Source: a virus. Taken from it: a stretch of 35,372 nucleotides of DNA. A program made the translations under genes and the position numbers. The notes below the pieces were generated by a model that worked only from the letters and a program-made list of their open reading frames with translations, had not been told where the DNA came from and did no database searches. Below, piece by piece: positions 31,753-35,372 of this stretch. The stretch spans positions 1-35,372 of IMG/VR virus record IMGVR_UViG_3300005664_000021. One strand, written 5' to 3'. Numbering within the stretch: the stretch's first letter is position 1; each line of letters begins with the position of its first letter.

Positions 31753-32216
31753 TGATCGAACTACCCCCAATGCCGCCTCGGAAACGACCGAAGGCGGCTT
31801 ATAAAAAGCCCCACTCAGTCAAGCACCTCGAAGATATGATAGCCGAAGCCTACCATGTAAAGCATCCTAATCTTCCGATAGTACGGGATAAGATGAACGA
31901 TAGCACTGCCAATGGGTTGACTAAGTGTATCGTTAAGTATATCGAGCTAAAAGGAGGCTTTGCAAGTAGGATAAGCGTGCAAGGTACGTTCAATGTAAGA
32001 ACACAAAGATACATACCCTCAACAAGTCGGAAAGGCTTAGCGGATATTATGGCGATCTATAACGGAGTGCCGATAAGCGTAGAAGTGAAAGTAGGTAAAG
32101 ACGTTCAAAGTGATGCACAAAAGAAGATTGAAAAAGAAGTGAATCAGGCTGGCGGTCGGTACTTTATTGCACGGGATTTTAGCAGTTTTGTTGAGTGGAT
32201 TGATGGGCTAATATAG
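31752..32216 (+). CDS. VRR-NUC domain nuclease (154 aa)
   Basis: GLADIMAIYNGVPISVEVKVGKD and later SDAQKKIEKEVNQAGGRYFIARDF match the VRR-NUC family (PD-(D/E)XK fold: D, EVK, then Q in a helix). Members are structure-specific nucleases or Holliday-junction resolvases in phages. The start overlaps the SNF2-methyltransferase stop by one base (TAATG), so the two are co-translated. An unfolded Pro/Lys-rich N-terminus precedes the domain. Confidence 0.8.
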   Translation: MIELPPMPPRKRPKAAYKKPHSVKHLEDMIAEAYHVKHPNLPIVRDKMNDSTANGLTKCIVKYIELKGGFASRISVQGTFNVRTQRYIPSTSRKGLADIMAIYNGVPISVEVKVGKDVQSDAQKKIEKEVNQAGGRYFIARDFSSFVEWIDGLI

Positions 32217-32266
32217 AATTGTTCTTAATAGTATTTTACTTAATTTTACATAAAAACAATAAAGAT

Positions 32267-32584
32267 ATGTATAAAATTGAATGGAAAAAATCAGGCTCAA
32301 ATTCGCTAAACTCATTATTCATTGATGGAAAACAATATCATAACGACTGTCAAAAGTTTGCTGAAAGATGCAATTATTTAGAAGATTTGTTCCGAAAAGC
32401 AACTCATGAAATTCAAGAAGATATTAATGAGAAATGGATTTCAGAAAAGAACGTTATTGAAATGCTATCACCCATAATATTTAATGATCTTATAGCGCAT
32501 GGTGAATTAGGGTATTCGATGATAGGAGGTGAAAGAGTATATGATAGATGGGAGGTTCTTAATATTAGAAAAACAATAGTCTAA
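32267..32584 (+). CDS. Hypothetical protein (105 aa)
   Basis: ATG 32267 is preferred; an upstream TTG frame start at 32219 adds a hydrophobic segment with no match. A basic N-terminal part (YKIEWKKSGSNS), an aromatic mid-region and a C-terminal WEVLNIRKTIV. No family recognised. It is the last large gene of this run before a gene-poor stretch. Confidence 0.5.
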   Translation: MYKIEWKKSGSNSLNSLFIDGKQYHNDCQKFAERCNYLEDLFRKATHEIQEDINEKWISEKNVIEMLSPIIFNDLIAHGELGYSMIGGERVYDRWEVLNIRKTIV

Positions 32585-32585
32585 A

Positions 32586-32624
32586 TTTTGCGTAAATGGT
32601 CAAAAACTACCCCATAACGCAAAA
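32586..32624 (+). promoter_or_regulatory. Inverted repeat just after a stop codon
   Basis: TTTTGCGT (32586-32593) pairs with ACGCAAAA (32617-32624), and inner ATGG/CCAT can extend the stem. It begins 2 bases after the stop TAA of the 105-aa gene. There is no U-tract after it, so it could be a processing or pausing signal, a weak terminator or an operator. Confidence 0.4.
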
Positions 32625-32730
32625 CAAAACGTAAACAAAGGATAGTTATTCGTACTGATGAAAAGTAAGACCACTATTAATATTTTACGACATGATATTA
32701 ATACCTTACCTTCCTTTGTTTATTTAAAAC

Positions 32731-32871
32731 TTTCAAAAATGGCTTATATCACAAGGTTATTCAAGGGAATATGGCACTTGTGGAGCTTGGTTAAAAGACG
32801 GGAAAATAATTACAGGTAAAGATCTTTTTTATAAATTGGAAGAATGGAAACAATTATATAATATAACATGA
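32731..32871 (+). pseudogene. Start-less frame, possible 5'-broken gene
   Basis: Frame opens after a TAA at 32725 and runs 46 codons to TGA 32869-32871 without any ATG, GTG or TTG suitable as a start. Yet the peptide looks real (WLISQGYSREYGTCGAWLKDG..., DLFYKLEEWKQLY) and ends in an ATGA overlap with the next small gene. A lost start, an upstream frameshift or a non-standard start are possible. The competing frame from ATG 32739 gives a 26-aa basic peptide and looks spurious. The remaining bases 32625-32730 show nothing. Confidence 0.3.
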
Positions 32872-32966
32872 AAGAATCTAAAATTATTATAAGAGTTGCA
32901 TTATATGTAGCTATACTTTTCATAATCTGTATGATGTTAGCTATTTCTAAACAATATATATTTTAA
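32868..32966 (+). CDS. Tiny membrane protein (32 aa)
   Basis: MKESKIII then one hydrophobic helix (VALYVAILFIICMMLAI) and SKQYIF. ATG 32868 overlaps the stop of the preceding start-less frame (ATGA), and the stop TAA overlaps a promoter -7 element. A real single-TM peptide is plausible; function unknown. Confidence 0.4.
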   Translation: MKESKIIIRVALYVAILFIICMMLAISKQYIF

Positions 32967-32971
32967 CTTTG
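32964..32971 (+). promoter_or_regulatory. Promoter -7 element before the SSB-like gene pair
   Basis: TAACTTTG fits TAnnTTTG. The -33 element is not clear. The following leader (gataaaaattaataaca) resembles that after the 25935 promoter. It would drive the 77-aa and SSB-like genes. Confidence 0.5.
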
Positions 32972-32987
32972 ATAAAAATTAATAACA

Positions 32988-33221
32988 ATGGGAACTCTAA
33001 ACAGAGCAGTAACAACAGTAAAAAAGATGTTTGGTTTTGGTAAAAATAAGCCAATTGAACCTCCAAAAGTAGAGGATAAAAACGCTGATTATGTGCCAAT
33101 AAAAAGGCGTTACAATTCAAAACCAAACAAACAAAATCACCCGACCATATCAGAACGCCGCGACAAACGCCGCGAACAGGGTAAGAGTAGGAATATTAAT
33201 CATAAAAAAGCAAGCAAATGA
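32988..33221 (+). CDS. Basic small protein (77 aa)
   Basis: Strongly basic with a disordered C-terminal half (KRRYNSKPNKQNHPTISERRDKRREQGKSRN, cited as a region at about residues 39-70). An N-terminal short helix precedes it. Basic, disordered phage proteins often bind nucleic acid. ATGA overlap with the SSB-like gene supports a DNA-related role, which remains inference. Confidence 0.5.
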   Translation: MGTLNRAVTTVKKMFGFGKNKPIEPPKVEDKNADYVPIKRRYNSKPNKQNHPTISERRDKRREQGKSRNINHKKASK

Positions 33222-33598
33222 GCAAAACAAACTATTCAGGAAGTATCGCTTTAACCAAACTGGTAAGCGTTGAAATGACAAAGAACGGTAAAGACGGTAA
33301 TCCCGTTAAAGGTATCTTTATCCCGTATGAAAAGAACTACATAACTGTTAAGGATAACGCTGCTTATCTTAACGTAAATGTGGTATTGCATGAAACACCC
33401 GACCAGTACAAAAATGACGGGTTCATTTCGCAAAAGTTGGATACGGAAAAGTACAAAGAACTCGGCAAAGAGGCTGCCAATGCTTTAAAACTCCCGATCT
33501 TAGGCAATGTTCGCAATTTTGCAACAGGTGGTAACTCGAATGATTCAAGCGGTAAGGCTGCCGAGGTTATTGATGAAAACGGAGATTTGCCATTTTAG
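33218..33598 (+). CDS. SSB-like single-stranded DNA-binding protein (126 aa)
   Basis: A beta-rich core of about 100 residues, with K-rich strands, is followed by a disordered Gly/Ser/Asn linker and an acidic C-terminal tip ENGDLPF. That tip (D-D/G-D-L-P-F) is the hallmark tail by which SSB proteins recruit replication partners. The core lacks clear similarity to bacterial SSB, so an OB fold is inferred. It overlaps the basic gene upstream by ATGA. Confidence 0.65.
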   Translation: MSKTNYSGSIALTKLVSVEMTKNGKDGNPVKGIFIPYEKNYITVKDNAAYLNVNVVLHETPDQYKNDGFISQKLDTEKYKELGKEAANALKLPILGNVRNFATGGNSNDSSGKAAEVIDENGDLPF

Positions 33599-33601
33599 CC
33601 A

Positions 33602-33856
33602 ATGACCATAACCATCCCCCCTCAAAGCTCTACCCATCGCCTTTGCGTGGTTCCTTCAGAAAGGCTCGTATGTAAGCCGTCGGAGGTTACAGAGATTGAG
33701 GGGTTTGGCGTGGTTATGGATTATTACGTTATCGAGCGAACAGATCCGATTCCGCGCGGGCTGTTACTTCTGAGTGTCGGCAAATGTCCTGATAATGTTT
33801 GGGGGCATTTTAGTAAATCAGATAAACTAATATTCTTTATTGTTAAACCGAAATGA
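33602..33856 (+). CDS. Hypothetical protein (84 aa)
   Basis: Beta-rich with two Cys in the N-terminal half and a further Cys at about 62. No motif or TM segment. Follows the SSB-like stop by 3 bases. Function unknown. Confidence 0.5.
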   Translation: MTITIPPQSSTHRLCVVPSERLVCKPSEVTEIEGFGVVMDYYVIERTDPIPRGLLLLSVGKCPDNVWGHFSKSDKLIFFIVKPK

Positions 33857-33857
33857 T

Positions 33858-34175
33858 ATGCAAAAGTTATCAAGTGAAATAAAACATAAGATTTTCGATT
33901 ATAAACTACTCGAAAGAAACGAACATTGCGCCATGTATTCACAGAATTTTGAAGGTGAATTAATTGGCATTGAGGTTTTCGCTATTAAAATTCAGAAAGA
34001 AACGGATATTGTTATGGGTGGTAATACTATTCATTTAATCGAAAAGGAATTATTTCCATCTGATAATGATTTTGGGGTTACTGCTTTTAGTGTAGGTAAA
34101 GATATGGTTAAGGCAAATAAACGCTTTATTAAACTTACACAAAACGAAATAACACGTAAATCGAAACTATCATGA
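33858..34175 (+). CDS. Hypothetical protein (105 aa)
   Basis: ATG 33858 (MQKLSSEIKHKIFDYKLLERN) is preferred; an upstream TTG at 33840 would overlap the preceding gene by 17 bases. An alpha/beta protein without recognised motif, ending in a Lys/Arg-rich tail. The stop overlaps the next ATG by 4 bases. Confidence 0.5.
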   Translation: MQKLSSEIKHKIFDYKLLERNEHCAMYSQNFEGELIGIEVFAIKIQKETDIVMGGNTIHLIEKELFPSDNDFGVTAFSVGKDMVKANKRFIKLTQNEITRKSKLS

Positions 34176-34303
34176 ACCAGTTATCATTATTCCCCAAAGA
34201 ATACTACCTATCCCGAATAATCGAATCGTGCAAGGATAAGGCACGGGATAAAAGCATAGTAAGGAAACGGAGTGTTTCGATTAGGGGGGTAAATGGGTTA
34301 TAA
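34172..34303 (+). CDS. Small basic protein (43 aa)
   Basis: A 43-residue frame in ATGA overlap with the previous gene. N-terminal LSLFPKEYYLSRIIE and a basic C-terminal half with several Arg. Its stop TAA (34301-34303) is the first part of the TAAC that opens the palindromic element, so the end of this gene and the start of the element coincide. Confidence 0.45.
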   Translation: MNQLSLFPKEYYLSRIIESCKDKARDKSIVRKRSVSIRGVNGL

Positions 34304-34426
34304 CGTTTGGCGGTATGATTTCGTGCCGGAATACGATGCACTTCACTTTCAAAACTTACAAATGATGACACGAGATACAAATTTACAAGCAACCACAACA
34401 CCCGGCATGAATTATACCGCGTGTTA
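34301..34426 (+). repeat. attC-like palindromic element, upstream copy
   Basis: The element opens with TAAC (34301-34304) and closes with GTTA (34423-34426). Inside, 34310-34329 pairs with 34402-34420 through 19 base pairs (17 Watson-Crick and two G-U) and one bulged T at 34321. The loop is 72 nt. A 5-nt and a 2-nt unpaired spacer separate the outer TAAC/GTTA pair from the stem. Paired outer boxes, an unpaired spacer, an inner stem with an extrahelical base and a large loop are the architecture of integron attC sites. The outer boxes do not fully match RYYYAAC/GTTRRRY. A related copy occurs at 35253. Confidence 0.5.
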
Positions 34427-35243
34427 CCAGCAGCCTTTTATTGTCGCTTGGTGGAGTGCTGGTATTACTTCCTCTGTGGCTTGTAAAATGGCTTTGGAAT
34501 TATACAAAAATGTTGAGCTTTATTATATTGATATTGATACGGCTCACGATGACAATGTAAGATTTAAGGCTGATTGCGAAAAGTGGTATGGCTGCGAAAT
34601 TAAGACTTTAAAAAGCAAAGATTTTAATAACCAGTTTGAAGTAATTGAAAAAACTGGGGCTGTAAATACTCCGAATGGCGCACCTTGCACTTTGCATTTA
34701 AAAAAGAATGTACGCTTTGACTTTGAAAGGCTAAACGAATTAAGCCTATTTAACACCCGAACTATTTTAAACCAAGTTTGGGGCTACGAATACGAACCGA
34801 AAGAAATAAACCGTGCAATTAGGCATTTGCAACAATACCCATTAACAAAACCACTATTTCCATTAATTGAAAAAGGATTAACTAAGGAAATGTGTGCTGG
34901 TTTACTTTTGAAAAATGGAATTGAATTACCTGAAATGTATAAACTTGGTTACTCAAATAACAACTGCATCGGTTGTGTGAAAGGCGGTAAAGGATATTGG
35001 AATAAAATAAAAACCGATTTTCCACCTGTTTTTAAACGCATGGCAGAATTAGAGCGTAAAGTTGGCCATTCATGTATCAATGGTTTATTTCTGGACGAAC
35101 TTAAACCAGAAATGGGTAGAATGAAGGTTGAAATTATGCCTAACTGTGGAAATATTTGTGAAGTTGAATTTGCAGATATTCCAGATAAGAATTTGCAAGC
35201 TATTTTATCGGGCAGCAAAAGTATCTACGAAGCTGTTCTTTAA
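34407..35243 (+). CDS. PAPS-reductase-family (PP-loop) protein (278 aa)
   Basis: From ATG 34407 the PP-loop is WWSAGITSSVACK (about residues 15-27), a variant of SGGxxS in the adenine-nucleotide alpha-hydrolase fold. Later CIGC (187-190) is followed by KGGKGYWNKIKTDFP, features of the phage PAPS-reductase-like family, whose substrate is unknown. Some relatives act on DNA or tRNA (for example DndC-like sulfur transfer). An in-frame ATG at 34293 would add 38 residues read from the palindromic element, so 34407, inside its 3' arm, is favoured. The gene is bounded by two such elements and by 13-bp inverted repeats (34423-34435 and 35244-35256, 12 of 13 matching). Confidence 0.7.
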   Translation: MNYTACYQQPFIVAWWSAGITSSVACKMALELYKNVELYYIDIDTAHDDNVRFKADCEKWYGCEIKTLKSKDFNNQFEVIEKTGAVNTPNGAPCTLHLKKNVRFDFERLNELSLFNTRTILNQVWGYEYEPKEINRAIRHLQQYPLTKPLFPLIEKGLTKEMCAGLLLKNGIELPEMYKLGYSNNNCIGCVKGGKGYWNKIKTDFPPVFKRMAELERKVGHSCINGLFLDELKPEMGRMKVEIMPNCGNICEVEFADIPDKNLQAILSGSKSIYEAVL

Positions 35244-35252
35244 GGTTGCTGG

Positions 35253-35372
35253 TAACGTTCCGCAGCTATACGAAGGGCGGGATTTTGAAACACTAAATTT
35301 AATATGATGCAGAAAACTTTATTTGAAAACGAGAACTTGATTAAACAACTTAACCCCGCCTTTTGTATAGGT
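35253..35372 (+). repeat. attC-like palindromic element, downstream copy (cut by the right edge)
   Basis: After TAAC (35253-35256), 35266-35281 pairs with 35355-35370 over 16 consecutive bases (14 Watson-Crick and two G-U). The loop is 73 nt, against 72 in the first copy. Loop sequences are also similar: ATGATG in the 5' part and CAAC near the 3' end. The closing outer box would lie beyond the window. Two copies bracket the PAPS-reductase gene, as attC sites bracket an integron cassette. The small frame inside it (35304 on) is probably not a gene. Confidence 0.45.

Noticed and set aside
32739-32819. 26-codon frame from ATG 32739
   Set aside because: Short basic peptide in a frame that competes with a more protein-like frame. 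No coupling to neighbours.
34293-34406. 38-residue N-terminal extension of the PAPS-family protein
   Set aside because: It is read from the palindromic element and overlaps the preceding gene. The PP-loop follows closely after the ATG at 34407, as expected for the family. Kept as an alternative only.
35304-35372. Start of a plus-strand frame running off the right edge (MMQKTLFENENL...)
   Set aside because: It lies inside the loop and 3' arm of the second palindromic element, and the first copy has a similar but non-coding ATGATG stretch. More likely part of the element than a gene, though it cannot be excluded.

Overview
The window is almost certainly a tailed bacteriophage (siphovirus-like, no contractile-sheath genes seen) of a Bacteroidota host, either a free phage or a prophage segment. 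Host evidence: it is A+T-rich, genes lack Shine-Dalgarno sequences and are often preceded by A-rich leaders. Several intergenic regions carry the Bacteroidota promoter pattern TTG or TTTG, 19-21 nt, then TAnnTTTG (for example 13927-13957, 20421-20451, 22596-22627, 25912-25942). The virion proteins are of the types found in Bacteroidota phages. No integrase, rRNA or CRISPR array is visible.

Layout. (1) 1-2333, plus strand: a partial gene and eight small genes (membrane proteins, cysteine-rich peptides, one 266-aa unknown). (2) 2330-4131, minus strand: a tight operon with a stand-alone DnaA domain-IV-like protein, a ribbon-helix-helix-like peptide, a zinc-finger peptide, a pentapeptide-repeat protein built on a 15-bp DNA tandem repeat, and two unknowns. 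It ends in an intrinsic terminator and starts near an inverted-repeat operator. (3) 4132-4403: hairpins and a tRNA-like sequence. (4) 4401-6051, minus: lysis module of unimolecular spanin, M15 endolysin, coiled-coil membrane protein and holin. (5) 6102-22572, minus: the virion module. Read in transcription order it is TerS, TerL, a possible assembly factor, tail/neck proteins, tape measure-like protein, protease-scaffold, major capsid, several small virion proteins, portal, connector and a deacetylase tail spike. A two-gene plus-strand insertion with its own promoter (HTH protein plus lipoprotein, 13927-14487) sits antisense inside it. (6) 22573-23096: divergent control region with the terS promoter, a cluster of CAGTAAGCT-type repeats (candidate origin or operators) and a structured RNA leader. 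(7) 23097-35372, plus: replication and recombination. It encodes PrimPol-VirE helicase, small proteins, a Dam-like methylase, coiled-coil protein, an OB-like protein, YqaJ-type exonuclease, an SNF2 helicase-methyltransferase fusion, a VRR-NUC nuclease, an SSB-like protein with a DLPF tail and a PAPS-reductase-family protein.

How it fits together: the leftward late genes build and release virions, and the rightward genes copy, recombine and methylate the genome. Plus-strand early-type genes lie at both window ends, which would suit a circularly permuted map, but the two ends do not join into one open frame, so this is not shown.

Most notable signals: two homologous, wobble-paired palindromes bounded by TAAC...GTTA around the PAPS-reductase gene, resembling integron attC sites (34301-34426 and 35253 to the edge); a 5' leader whose two long stems cross as a pseudoknot or switch (22978-23080); the helicase-methyltransferase fusion next to a nuclease; and the antisense lipoprotein moron.
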